A DNA stretch of 64,000 nt from the NCBI GenBank assembly GCA_002708905.1, contig PAPM01000039.1, positions 186,001 through 250,000 of the forward strand, written 5' to 3'. Made by a program: the position numbers and the translations under genes. Positions 17,396 through 25,238 of the stretch are shown piece by piece. The notes below the pieces were generated by a model. The model saw only the letters and a list, made by a program, of their open reading frames with translations, did no database searches and was not told the origin of the DNA. How positions within the stretch are numbered: the first letter of the stretch is position 1; each line of letters opens with the position of its first letter. Source of the stretch: Pseudomonadales bacterium (GTDB lineage: Bacteria > Pseudomonadota > Gammaproteobacteria > Pseudomonadales > Ketobacteraceae).

Positions 17396-20171
17396 TCAGG
17401 ATACCTTCTTCTTGCCATTCGTTTTATTTGATGGCGTTGTCATTTTTGTATAGAGGTCGAAGAGCTTTTCTAGGCGCTCTGTATCATTCTTAAAGCGACG
17501 GCCAATGTAGATGCGTTCCAACACTTCGTCATTGCGCTCATGGGCATGACGCAAGTCTGCTGGCATTTTATCAGGGTTATAAAGGTCTGCTATTGTTGCA
17601 GGGAAGTGCGCTTCACGCGCTAGAAGAATATCCTCAGCGCAACGCGTTAGGTCTTCCTTGTTTTTTTCAGTAAGTTTGGGAACGGGAAATGTGTTCCATC
17701 CCATCGTGTTTGAATATCGAAAATCAGTTTTTAGCTTTCCACAAACTGTAGCGATCCAAACCAAATGAATACGCGAAGCTATTAACGACATGTTCCATAG
17801 AGGGGCATCAAAAAGGGCGAAGCAAAGATTAGTAACAGTTGACTTATTATCAATCAAACCAACGGGAAGATACTCTCGATTTTCAGACGAAACACAGGGC
17901 ATGGCAATTGAATGAACCTTGCCAATATTCATTTCACGCATTTGATGTGACCGAGAAGCCATATCGTTCGCACTTTTATCGGGGCTAGATAGCCTTATGG
18001 CTCGAACGGCATGTATTCTCTTCTGAATAGCGAGTACATTTTCGGCTTCCTCAAGATTTTCGTCTTCTATCCACAAACAGTAGCGTTGCAATCCCCTTAT
18101 AAATTCCGCTGAACCATAAATTTGACGAATAAATTTAGCTCTCTGTTCTTGTGTAAGCTGTAAAGCCGAAAGCTCTTGCCTGGATAAAAGAAGATTGCCG
18201 CCATCAACGGGTTTATTCCCAAACTTCATTTCTGATAATTGCGTCATTGGTTTTGACGATTTTCTAACAATTACGTTTGCACCTGAAACTAAATATGAAT
18301 TTATATTTCCTACAGATTTTTCTATAGTTTCATTCTCATCGGACATAGAAAAAAGACGACGATTCATTCCTGCTTGATTAGAGATTCCTATGATTGCAAC
18401 TGTAACACCTGCATTATGGCTGGCTAGATTAGCCCACTTAAAAGAGGTATGAGCAAAGCTAATTTCATGCCCTGTGTCAAAAATAAGAGGCCATATAATT
18501 GGAACTTGTTGCCCTTGGCAAATTGAGTTGGTACTTACAAAAGCACTCGCAGAATTAGTGTGTTCACCATATTCGGCTGCCTTCATAAACCACCCAGACA
18601 CATAGTCAAGTGATTTCCAACTTTTTGTTTTACCCTTAAAAATCTTTTCCAAATCAGATTTTTGTTCTTTCGATTGCCATGTACTTCCTAGATACGGTGG
18701 ATTGCCACAGATGTAGGTTTCACCACCTTCGTTTTCAAAATCTACTTCGGCTTGATTTGTAGGAGTGCTGAAAAGATCATCTCCAACTAATTTGACCGTC
18801 TTCCCCGTTGGGGGGCAAACAGATAGCCAATCAATTTCCAAAGCATTGCCAGAAGTAATCCAATTTTCTGTATCTAGCGGAAGAAACTCAGCAAGGGCGA
18901 GCTTTTGCCCTCGGTACAATACGTCGCATTGATATTCAGCAATAATTAAAGCCAATCGTGCAATTTCAGCCGGAAAGTCGCGCAACTCAATACCACGAAA
19001 GTTAGTTAACGGAATATCTGTTGGGCGGTCTTTCTCGCCCCGAAGCTCGTTAATCTTTGCCTCGATTTCTCGCATTTGCTTATAAGCAATAACCAGAAAA
19101 TTTCCCGAACCACAGGCAGGATCAAACACGCGAATATTGGACATGCGTTTACGCAGGTTTAATAGCTTTCGTGGGTTATCTTCTGCTTGTTCCAACTGTT
19201 CGCGTAGATCATCCAAAAAGAGCGGATTTAGTACCTTTAAGATGTTGGGAACGCTGGTGTAGTGCATTCCCAATGCGCCACGTTCTTCGTCATCTGCCAC
19301 GGCCTGAATCATTGAGCCAAAAATATCAGGGTTGATTTGCTTCCAGTCCAACGTGCCTACGTGGAAAAGATAAGAACGGGCAATTTTGGTAAAGCGTGGT
19401 ACTTCTGTGCTACCAGAAAATAAGCCACCGTTAACATAGGGAAAGCCATCTGCCCATGAGCGGATGTTTTCTTTTTTGCGGTCTGCGGTTTTGGTATTCA
19501 TTGAGCGGAAGATTTCGCTAATCACCTCATGGGTGTTCGAGGAATCTTTCGCGCTCATCTGTTCGATGGTGGCAGTAAACAAGTTATCGCCATTGAAAAT
19601 GTCGGTGTCTTCCGCGAAGAAGCAGAATATCAGCCGCGCCATAAAGTGGTTCATATCGTGGCGGCGTTCTGACGTACCCCAATCGGGGTTGTTTCTTAGC
19701 AGCTCTACATACAAGCGGTTTAAGCGGCTGGTTGCCCGTATATCAAAGGTGTTGTCACGGATTTGTTTAACGGTGGTAATGCCAGCCAATGGCAGAAAAA
19801 AAACCAAAGTGATTGGGGAAGTCTTTGTAATCGCAAGCAACCGTTTCGCCTGAAGCAAGATCTTCCGCCTCAAGGTTGATGCCATCGGTTGCCAATATGA
19901 ATTTGGCTTTGGCTTTAGTCGTTGCAGGGCTGGCTTTGAGTGCATTCAAAGAGGCGGTGACTTCGCCCTCAGCACACACAGCAATATGGATATTGCTGCG
20001 CTGTAATACTCCGCCCTCAACATCTGAAGCGTTGGTCGCGCCACTTTGCAGTCGCTTGATTGTGGTTGCCTTGTTGCCAAACGCTTCCAAAAAGGCATAG
20101 GGGAAGCTCGCCGCGTCAAATGCTTGCTCGGCTAGGTTACTAATGGCTTCTTCTATCTCTACTGCGTTCAA
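17396..20171 (-). pseudogene. MmeI-like adenine DNA methyltransferase, split by a +1 frameshift in an 8-base homopolymer
   Basis: Two overlapping frames make one protein. Codons from a TTG at 20171 encode residues 1-125, ending N-H-F-G-F-F; the continuation L-P-L-A-G-I-T-T-V-K-Q lies in the next frame and runs to 17396 (about 799 residues more, about 924 in all). The switch falls at a run of eight A on the plus strand (19796-19803, eight T in the mRNA sense); seven would restore the frame. The main frame holds SAM motif D-P-A-C-G-S-G-N-F and catalytic N-P-P-Y. The first frame alone stops after nine extra residues. It may be a true mutation, phase variation, programmed slippage or a sequencing error. 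An internal start such as the one at 19945 could make a truncated enzyme. Confidence 0.85.
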
Positions 20172-20177
20172 CGGTGC

Positions 20178-20375
20178 TTACCCTTTATCATTATTGTCTT
20201 TGCTGCTGGTTTTCTTCTCTTCTATCCAACGTTCTATATCAGTCTGTTTAAAGCGCCAGCTACCGCCCACCTTAAAGCCTGGCAGCTTACCTTCGGCTGC
20301 CAAGCGGTAGGCGGTCTTCTCGGCGAGCTTTAGGTAGTCAGCCACCTCTTTGAGGGTCAATATTTCATCAGTCAT
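20178..20375 (-). CDS. Small helix-turn-helix protein (excisionase/AlpA-like fold)
   Basis: A 65-residue DNA-binding protein: L-T-L-K-E-V-A-D-Y-L-K-L-A-E-K-T-A-Y-R helix-turn-helix followed by the G-S-W-R-F-K-Q-T-D-I-E-R-W-I wing, typical of the MerR-like 'excisionase family' group. It is the first gene of the leftward defence operon; its last codons carry the AAAGGG ribosome site of the methyltransferase start at 20171. It may control the operon, perhaps via the palindrome at 20460, or act as a directionality factor for the island. Both roles are inference. Confidence 0.85.
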   Translation of the reverse strand: MTDEILTLKEVADYLKLAEKTAYRLAAEGKLPGFKVGGSWRFKQTDIERWIEEKKTSSKDNNDKG

Positions 20376-20459
20376 TTATACTGTCCAAACACCCGTTTTG
20401 GTGAGAGAATAGGGGAAAATTGAGGAATTGGCAACCGAACGAAATGCTATTGAAATGCC

Positions 20460-20478
20460 ATTGTCTTATCTAGACAAT
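20460..20478. promoter_or_regulatory. Candidate operator palindrome upstream of the defence operon
   Basis: ATTGTCT-TATCT-AGACAAT, a perfect 7-base inverted repeat with a 5-base spacer, 85 bases upstream of the HTH gene start. Position and symmetry suit a repressor site for the operon's HTH protein or for the Xre-like antitoxin. No protein has been shown to bind it. Confidence 0.45.
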
Positions 20479-20756
20479 GCACAGTTATTGAAAGAGTTTA
20501 GGGAGTGAGAGCACATCTGTGGTGAATTATAAATTATCTCGATTTATGCATGGTTTGCATAATTACGCGCCCGACAGGTAATTCTGAAAAAACATAAAAA
20601 AACAATGGTATACATTAAATTTCCGATTCCGGGACTATACACAACTTAACCTTGAATCGTGCTGCTCATTGAAGCTTTCATATCAAGCCATGCTGGCTGC
20701 ATACGCATAAATTAGTTACATTCAAGCTTTTTCAAACGCCTCAAATCGCGGATAAA

Positions 20757-20778
20757 CTCTACCTCAAACCTTGGTATT
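20757..20778. repeat. Direct repeat, copy 1, downstream of the antitoxin gene
   Basis: A 22-base sequence beginning CTCTACCTCAAACCTT; 20 of 22 bases match 21287-21308. The two copies bracket the 136-residue antitoxin gene, making a unit of about 530 bases. Confidence 0.6.
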
Positions 20779-20796
20779 GGAGTTGCGCAGCCACGA

Positions 20797-21207
20797 CTAA
20801 TAGTAAGCACCGCTATACTGGGTTTCCAGGTACCTGCGTACATCAGTCATTCCAGCAACATCACCCTGAAGCATCCACTCTAAAGCAGACTTTCCTTGAA
20901 ACTGGCTATTCGGCTTATGAACCCAGCCTCTCCATTGCTCCGAGCCTGAAAATATCCCTTGTACGCTCTTATAAATCCCAGCAATGAGAGACAATCGCTG
21001 TAAAGTGCTGGGCGTTATAGTAACCGGTTCATTTTTATCTACCTGCCGATTCCACCCCTCCATTATTTCTGCGCTCTCCACCCCGGCAAGTTGGCAGCTT
21101 TGCTCTGCCGTTAATTCCCACTCATCCGCGATTCGCAAAAACAGCTTTGCCGCAACTCTATTGATTTCGGCATCACTTATAGAGTCGATTGAATTACGCT
21201 TGTTCAT
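20797..21207 (-). CDS. Xre/MbcA/ParS-type antitoxin-like protein, no partner toxin
   Basis: A 136-residue protein. The first 80 residues are helical with a degenerate helix-turn-helix (E-Q-S-C-Q-L-A-G-V-E-S-A-E-I). The C-terminal third has the toxin-binding domain pattern of the DUF2384 family: R-L-S-L-I-A-G-I-Y-K-S-V, then W-R-G-W-V-H-K-P-N-S-Q-F-Q-G-K-S-A-L-E-W-M-L-Q-G-D-V. Partners are normally RES-domain NAD+-degrading toxins encoded next door, but none lies on either side. It may be an orphan that neutralises related toxins or a remnant of a pair. It is flanked by 22-base direct repeats. Confidence 0.75.
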   Translation of the reverse strand: MNKRNSIDSISDAEINRVAAKLFLRIADEWELTAEQSCQLAGVESAEIMEGWNRQVDKNEPVTITPSTLQRLSLIAGIYKSVQGIFSGSEQWRGWVHKPNSQFQGKSALEWMLQGDVAGMTDVRRYLETQYSGAYY

Positions 21208-21286
21208 CTATTCTGCTGCTCATTTATCTCAGAACTTTCCCGAATATACCCGATAAACCATAATGCATTACAGCGAGCTTAGCTTT

Positions 21287-21308
21287 CTCTATCTCAAACC
21301 TTAGTATT
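21287..21308. repeat. Direct repeat, copy 2, upstream of the antitoxin gene
   Basis: A 22-base sequence beginning CTCTATCTCAAACCTT; differs from 20757-20778 at two positions. It lies about 80 bases upstream of the antitoxin start and about 110 bases before the intact flavodoxin gene. Confidence 0.6.
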
Positions 21309-21416
21309 TTGATTTATCAAAGAAGGGTGGTTAAAGTCTAGCGTAGAGGTAGCCCTGCTTCGCGGGTTTCATTTATTGGATGAATTTTCTAACAGCATGA
21401 AGGCTTGGTGCCAATA

Positions 21417-21887
21417 ATGATGAATCGCAAAAAACTCTTAATAATCGCCCATGCCCCATCTGAGAATACCAAGAAGATGGCTGATGCAGTAGTGAAAGGT
21501 GCTACCAACCCTGAAATCGAGGATGTAGAAGTGGTGAGCAAAGCGCCACTCGACACCCAGCCTGACGACATCATTACAGCGCAAGCCGTCATTATCGGTA
21601 CAACCGAAAATCTTGGGTACATGGCAGGGTTGGTTAAAGATGTATTCGACAGATGCTACTATCCATGCTTGGAGAAAACACAGGGCTTTCCGTTCGCCTT
21701 TTATATTCGAGCTGGACACGATGGCACTGGTACACAACGAGCAATTGAAAGCATCACAACTGGATTGCGATGGCGGTTAATACAGGAGCCGCTAGTTTGC
21801 CGAGGAGATTTTCAGGAAGAATTTCTATCTCAGTGTGAAAACCTTGGCTTATCTGTTGCTGCAAGCTTAGACGCTGGCATTATTTGA
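21417..21887 (+). CDS. Intact flavodoxin-family protein carried by the island (homologue of the disrupted host gene)
   Basis: A 156-residue flavodoxin-like NAD(P)H oxidoreductase. The phosphate loop is H-A-P-S-E-N-T-K-K-M near residues 9-18, followed by G-T-T-E-N-L-G-Y-M-A-G-L-V-K-D-V-F-D, the flavin-ring segment R-A-G-H-D-G-T-G-T and the C-terminal L-D-A-G-I-I. It matches the interrupted host protein along its whole length, but the DNA differs at many silent sites and at the insertion core (AAAGATGTATTCGAC here). Starts at 21417 or 21420 are both possible; the former is used. It is the last gene before the right island end and reads in the same direction as the disrupted gene, as expected for a functional replacement. 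Confidence 0.85.
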   Translation: MMNRKKLLIIAHAPSENTKKMADAVVKGATNPEIEDVEVVSKAPLDTQPDDIITAQAVIIGTTENLGYMAGLVKDVFDRCYYPCLEKTQGFPFAFYIRAGHDGTGTQRAIESITTGLRWRLIQEPLVCRGDFQEEFLSQCENLGLSVAASLDAGII

Positions 21888-22058
21888 AGAATCGAACGCG
21901 ACAGGATGCTTAATTGGCAACTGATTCTGTGATTTTTCGTCGTTGAGAAAACGTTGCTGAAAATTGTTGTCGCTCATTTCAGCTAAAATACTGCAAATAA
22001 CAAGTGGCCGAGACATCCGACAACAAAATTCACATATTCCATATTCGTATAATTGCCC
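21888..22058. other. AT-rich non-coding right end of the island
   Basis: 171 bases without a gene, ending where the host flavodoxin resumes. It contains the inverted pair TTGTTGTCG (21965-21973) and CGACAACAA (22019-22027), and close to the junction ACATATTC (22032-22039) and ATATTCGTATA (22041-22051), which have counterparts at the left end. This matches the short AT-rich 3' end of GInts and probably holds the attachment-site arms. Confidence 0.55.
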
Positions 22059-22301
22059 TTTGATCGAATCTATTACCCCTGCCTGGAAATAAAACAGGGC
22101 TTGCCGTTTGCCCTGTATGTGCGTGCCGGACACGACGGCACCGGCACCTGCCGCGCCGTAGACACCATCATAACAGGCTTGCGTTGGAAAGCAGTGCGGG
22201 AACATCTGGTGTGTCGCGGCGAATGGAATGAAGACTTTGTAGACCAATGTCGTGAGCTGGGAACCACTGTGGCCATGAGCCTGGAAGCGGGCATCATTTA
22301 A
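22059..22301 (+). pseudogene. 3' fragment of the interrupted host flavodoxin-family gene
   Basis: From the TTT at 22059 the frame reads F-D-R-I-Y-Y-P-C-L-E-I-K-Q-G, includes R-A-G-H-D-G-T-G-T-C-R-A, and ends S-L-E-A-G-I-I before the stop at 22299-22301. Joined to the 5' piece at 2916-3134 it restores a protein of about 153 residues, the size of the island copy. Codon choice is GC-rich like the 5' piece and unlike the island copy. Its last eight bases overlap the convergent anti-sigma gene. Confidence 0.9.
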
Positions 22302-22908
22302 CCGCTTCCACCATCAACACATCCTTTTCCACCCAGATCTTCACTTGCAATCCACGACTGTACATCAACAAGGGCATCTCACCTTTATCAATATCGGGCA
22401 GATCTTTAAACGTTTTCGGGTCATATTGAGTTTCATACAGCGTAACCAACTCTTGATCCGAATTCTGATAACGTAATTGTGCCGCCGTTATACCCTGGAT
22501 TGAGCAATAACGTCCGCCGAGCAACTCCCGATCACCACCGAACAATGCAGACTCGGTCGGCATAAAGTCCAGCGCTGTAAAATAGTGCTGTACTGCCACC
22601 ATGGACTCAGTTTTCAGTTCCAGCGGACGCATCTTCAGATGATTCTTTGCCACCTCCGCCGCGATACGTTCCGGCATGGAATAAAAAACGCCATCAAGTG
22701 ACTGGTGGAGCCCGCCCCCAAACAGCACCAACAGCATCACCATGGCGACAGAGGTCAGTAAAGCACGACGGCTGAGCCGCTTATTATTTCCAGTAAACGG
22801 GTCAGCCTTTGCCATCCCCATCAACCGGTTCAATTCAGCTAACTGATCGACATTAAGTTGTTCCGCCTCGTAATGTGCCTGGAAGGCATCTTTCAATGAT
22901 AGTTTCAC
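22294..22908 (-). CDS. Membrane-anchored anti-sigma factor-like protein
   Basis: A 204-residue protein from a GTG at 22908 that has a strong AAGGAGG ribosome site lying in the end of the sigma-factor gene. The cytoplasmic N-terminus (about 60 residues, L-K-D-A-F-Q-A-H-Y-E-A-E) has no zinc-finger cysteines. One membrane helix follows at about 62-82 (A-L-L-T-S-V-A-M-V-M-L-L-V-L-F), then a periplasmic domain with a single cysteine (R-Y-C-S-I-Q). Its position directly after an ECF sigma gene indicates a cognate anti-sigma. It differs from the multi-pass NrsF/DUF1109 anti-sigmas known at other bufferin loci. Confidence 0.75.
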   Translation of the reverse strand: MKLSLKDAFQAHYEAEQLNVDQLAELNRLMGMAKADPFTGNNKRLSRRALLTSVAMVMLLVLFGGGLHQSLDGVFYSMPERIAAEVAKNHLKMRPLELKTESMVAVQHYFTALDFMPTESALFGGDRELLGGRYCSIQGITAAQLRYQNSDQELVTLYETQYDPKTFKDLPDIDKGEMPLLMYSRGLQVKIWVEKDVLMVEAVK

Positions 22909-22909
22909 T

Positions 22910-23395
22910 CTATGCCTCCTTTGCCACAACAGGATTTAATAACAACGTTAACTTTTTTCGCAAGCGATGGATACGGGATAACACCGTACCACGGGGTTGG
23001 GATAGTTCATCCCCAATATCCTGAGCGGTCATACCTTCCACCGCCCACAAATATACCAGCTCACTTTCACTATCCGTCAACGATTTCCAAATAGTGTCCA
23101 GTTCCTGCTGATTAATGAGAAGTTGCTCCAGCGGCGCGGTACTCAAGTCCAATGTCGCATGATCGGCAACATCCTCTTCCCGAAAAGCCTGCTGGCGACG
23201 GTACTGATCGATATATTGATTGCGGGCGATGCGCCGCAGATAGGCCTTTACATCCTGGGCTCGTTGAGCTGGCATGGCCAAATATTTTTCCACCGCCGTG
23301 TGCAGCAAATCGTAGGCCTGATCTGATTGTTTGGTGAGGGAATAACAGTAACGATACAAACCATTCCAGTCCTCAGGCTGCAACATGGAAACCAT
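22910..23395 (-). CDS. ECF-type RNA polymerase sigma factor (bufferin operon)
   Basis: A 161-residue ECF sigma. Region 2 includes L-Y-R-Y-C-Y-S-L-T-K-Q-S-D-Q-A-Y-D-L-L and V-K-A-Y-L-R-R-I-A-R-N-Q-Y-I-D. Region 4 has the helix-turn-helix E-G-M-T-A-Q-D-I-G-D-E-L-S-Q-P-R-G-T-V-L-S-R-I-H-R. The ATG at 23395 has an AAGGAT ribosome site; upstream in-frame codons fall inside bufC. It overlaps bufC by 23 bases and is followed by the anti-sigma gene. It probably activates the bufferin promoter upstream of 25238 in response to metal stress; that is inference from known bufferin loci. Confidence 0.88.
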   Translation of the reverse strand: MVSMLQPEDWNGLYRYCYSLTKQSDQAYDLLHTAVEKYLAMPAQRAQDVKAYLRRIARNQYIDQYRRQQAFREEDVADHATLDLSTAPLEQLLINQQELDTIWKSLTDSESELVYLWAVEGMTAQDIGDELSQPRGTVLSRIHRLRKKLTLLLNPVVAKEA

Positions 23396-24131
23396 CGATC
23401 CATCCTTTATGCAGCAACGATATGAGTGCTGCCTCACTAAAATCTAAAGAGCTCATGAGTTGCCCCACGGTTTTCTTTTCCTGCAATGCTTTCAGCAATG
23501 ATGTTTCCGGTTGGTCTACAGCATTTGCTTTCGGTTTATAGCGATCTCTTGCCACCACCAAATCCGTCCTGACCATCGGACATGTAAACGTTTGCTTGAA
23601 CATCCCGGTTTGATGCTGCTGCCACAATTGATGAACGTCGTGGTTTAAGCATAGCGGGATCACATCTGCCGCCAACTGGAACACCACCTGACTCTGTTGC
23701 TCTGCCGGAAGGGCATTCAATACTTGCACATCAAGAGCGCTTCTTTCTTTGGCGTAATAACTTTGCACCAATGCATATTCCAACCTGCAAAGATCGGCCA
23801 AATAAGGCGTTTTATCCCCTACTGTTTCAATGCCTTCCAGAAACGTTGCAAAGTGTTCTCCGTATGCATCCAGATCACAGCTTGTGGCAGGGTGGCATCG
23901 ATCATAGCGCACACACAATTGATCAAAGCAACCCGCACCTACCACCTGCTTTGTAACGGGGTACTGCTTTCCCATAACCGCGAGCAACGTTTGTTGCCGA
24001 TTGTTCTGGTAGATGACTATCCTCTGACTGACATCCAGCATGCCACCGGAGCGCAAACGCATCGACAGTTGGTGAGACTGGTCACGAACAACTGCGTCAC
24101 GAAAGGATGCCAATGTTGCTTCTATCGCCAT
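23373..24131 (-). CDS. bufC: BufC/HvfC-type (DUF2063) partner of the MNIO enzyme
   Basis: A 252-residue protein. The N-terminal DUF2063 domain contains L-D-V-S-Q-R-I-V-I-Y-Q-N-N-R-Q-Q-T-L-L and K-Q-Y-P-V-T-K-Q-V-V-G, and Y-L-A-D-L-C-R-L-E-Y-A lies further on. In bufferin-type RiPP systems this protein partners the DUF692 oxidase and helps present the precursor peptide. The ATG at 24131 overlaps the end of bufB by ten bases; codons further upstream lie within bufB. It overlaps the sigma-factor start at its 3' end, which makes the operon continuous. Confidence 0.85.
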   Translation of the reverse strand: MAIEATLASFRDAVVRDQSHQLSMRLRSGGMLDVSQRIVIYQNNRQQTLLAVMGKQYPVTKQVVGAGCFDQLCVRYDRCHPATSCDLDAYGEHFATFLEGIETVGDKTPYLADLCRLEYALVQSYYAKERSALDVQVLNALPAEQQSQVVFQLAADVIPLCLNHDVHQLWQQHQTGMFKQTFTCPMVRTDLVVARDRYKPKANAVDQPETSLLKALQEKKTVGQLMSSLDFSEAALISLLHKGWIDGFHVAA

Positions 24132-24943
24132 AAATGCTCTGCCTTGATTCGCTCTGCTTCCAGTATTTTCCATTCTGGCAAGTTATGATCCCATTCAATC
24201 AAGGTGGGAACGTGTCCGTAACGTTGAATGGCATAGTGATACCAACGCCACACATCATCCGTAACCGGGGTACCATGTGTATCCAGCAGATAACCTGACT
24301 TTCGGTCATGACCGGACAAATGGATTTCCGCCACCAACTGCTGCGGTATACGTTGCAGGTATTCCGTCACGTCAAAACCGTGGTTAACGGCATTCACATA
24401 CACGTTATTAACATCCAGCAGCAACTTGCAACCCGATCGCTGACTAACCTCAACCAGAAATTCAGCCTCATCAAGTGCACTGGATTGGTATTCAAAATAG
24501 GAGGACACATTTTCAATCAGCATTTCCTCGCCCAGAAAATCCTGTACCTGTTCAACGCGCATTGCTAAGTGTCGCGCGCTCTCTTGCGTGTAAGGCAGAG
24601 GACACAGGTCGAATAAGTAGTCATTTTCATAACGACTGAAGCAGGCATGCTCGGAATAGTGCGCCGCCTGGCAATCCTGCATCAATGTTTTGATCCTCGC
24701 TAAATAGGCCATATCCAGTGGATCTACCCCCCCTAAATTCAGATTCACACCGTGAAATGCGAGGGGATAGCGTTCCGCCATCCCCAGAATTGCACTTCGA
24801 TCCAAACCACCTTCCGACAGCCAATTATCCACCAGCACCTCAAACCAAGGCACCGCGGGTTGTTGCGCAAGAATGTCTGACAGATGCTCATGGCGCAGGC
24901 CGACGCCTACGCCAGAGATCGAGCACTGATCTCGCTCGCTCAT
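24122..24943 (-). CDS. bufB: BufB, DUF692 multinuclear non-haem iron oxidase (MNIO)
   Basis: A 273-residue TIM-barrel protein of the DUF692/MNIO family. Visible family segments are G-V-G-L-R-H-E-H at the N-terminus, W-F-E-V-L-V-D-N-W, the metal-site stretches S-E-H-A-C-F-S-R and I-E-N-V-S-S-Y, L-L-D-V-N-N-V-Y-V-N, E-I-H-L-S-G-H and L-I-E-W-D. These supply the His/Asp/Glu ligands of the iron cluster. The enzyme converts cysteines of the precursor BufA to thiooxazole-type groups that bind copper, as shown for bufferins. ATG at 24943, four bases after the bufA stop. Confidence 0.9.
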   Translation of the reverse strand: MSERDQCSISGVGVGLRHEHLSDILAQQPAVPWFEVLVDNWLSEGGLDRSAILGMAERYPLAFHGVNLNLGGVDPLDMAYLARIKTLMQDCQAAHYSEHACFSRYENDYLFDLCPLPYTQESARHLAMRVEQVQDFLGEEMLIENVSSYFEYQSSALDEAEFLVEVSQRSGCKLLLDVNNVYVNAVNHGFDVTEYLQRIPQQLVAEIHLSGHDRKSGYLLDTHGTPVTDDVWRWYHYAIQRYGHVPTLIEWDHNLPEWKILEAERIKAEHLWR

Positions 24944-24947
24944 GCTG

Positions 24948-25238
24948 TTAGCTTTTTGCGGGCTTGATTTTGGCAACAGAGCCGCCTGTGATCTTGTCAC
25001 AGGTGCCCTGGGGCACATACACCCACTCCTGCTTCAAATTGTTACCTGTTGCCTGCCCGGCACAGCTGTGGCTACCATCCAAGGCGCCACAGTCGTTCTT
25101 CCCTGCTTTGGCAATGCCAGCGCATTTCTCCCAGTGCGTCGGCTGGTCCGGCACGGCATGGGCATTCACAGCGGCCAGGGTACCGACCGCCAACAATCCG
25201 GCAAACAGGGACTGCACAGTTTTGCTTTGCTTACTCAT
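24948..25238 (-). CDS. bufA: BufA1-family periplasmic bufferin metallophore precursor (DUF2282)
   Basis: A 96-residue exported peptide. A signal peptide with a likely cut after A-H-A (residue 28) is followed by the bufferin core [14 protein letters not shown], then S-H-S-C-A-G-Q and G-T-C-D-K-I, giving cysteines at 39, 50, 59 and 80. The four-cysteine layout matches the classic DUF2282 pattern. After modification by BufB/BufC it would bind copper in the periplasm and protect against metal stress. The ATG at 25238 is preceded by GGAG; a TTG 12 bases upstream is less likely. First gene of a five-gene leftward operon. Confidence 0.92.
   Translation of the reverse strand: MSKQSKTVQSLFAGLLAVGTLAAVNAHAVPDQPTHWEKCAGIAKAGKNDCGALDGSHSCAGQATGNNLKQEWVYVPQGTCDKITGGSVAKIKPAKS

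Larger units (their letters stand above)
20376..20796. other. Intergenic region, probable promoter of the defence operon
   Basis: This 421-base AT-rich stretch lies between the leftward HTH gene and the antitoxin gene. I see no open frame worth calling. It holds the palindrome at 20460-20478, several A/T-rich blocks that could serve as promoter elements for the leftward operon, and at its left-hand-read end the first copy of a 22-base direct repeat (20757-20778). No RES-type toxin gene, which would be expected beside the antitoxin, is present. Confidence 0.5.
3132..22058 (+). mobile_element. GInt-type genomic island inserted in a flavodoxin gene
   Basis: The boundaries are where the flavodoxin coding sequence breaks off (about 3132) and resumes (about 22059); they are uncertain by a few bases because the core is TTT-rich on both sides. 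The island has the three-part plan described for GInts: a ginABCD-like operon of three overlapping recombinase genes and a small coiled-coil protein gene at one end, cargo in the middle, and a short AT-rich non-coding segment at the other end. Cargo is an IS481-family element, a defence operon, an orphan antitoxin and an intact flavodoxin gene. The DNA is visibly AT-richer than the flanking host genes. Assignment to GInts rests on architecture, not on a database search. Confidence 0.85.

Noticed and set aside
20376-20796. Search for a RES-type toxin beside the antitoxin
   Set aside because: No open frame in this gap or in the other flank encodes a RES-like domain, so the antitoxin is called an orphan.
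3132-22058. Prophage or conjugative element (ICE) as an explanation for the island
   Set aside because: No capsid, tail, portal, relaxase or type IV secretion gene is present; the gin-like operon explains mobility better.
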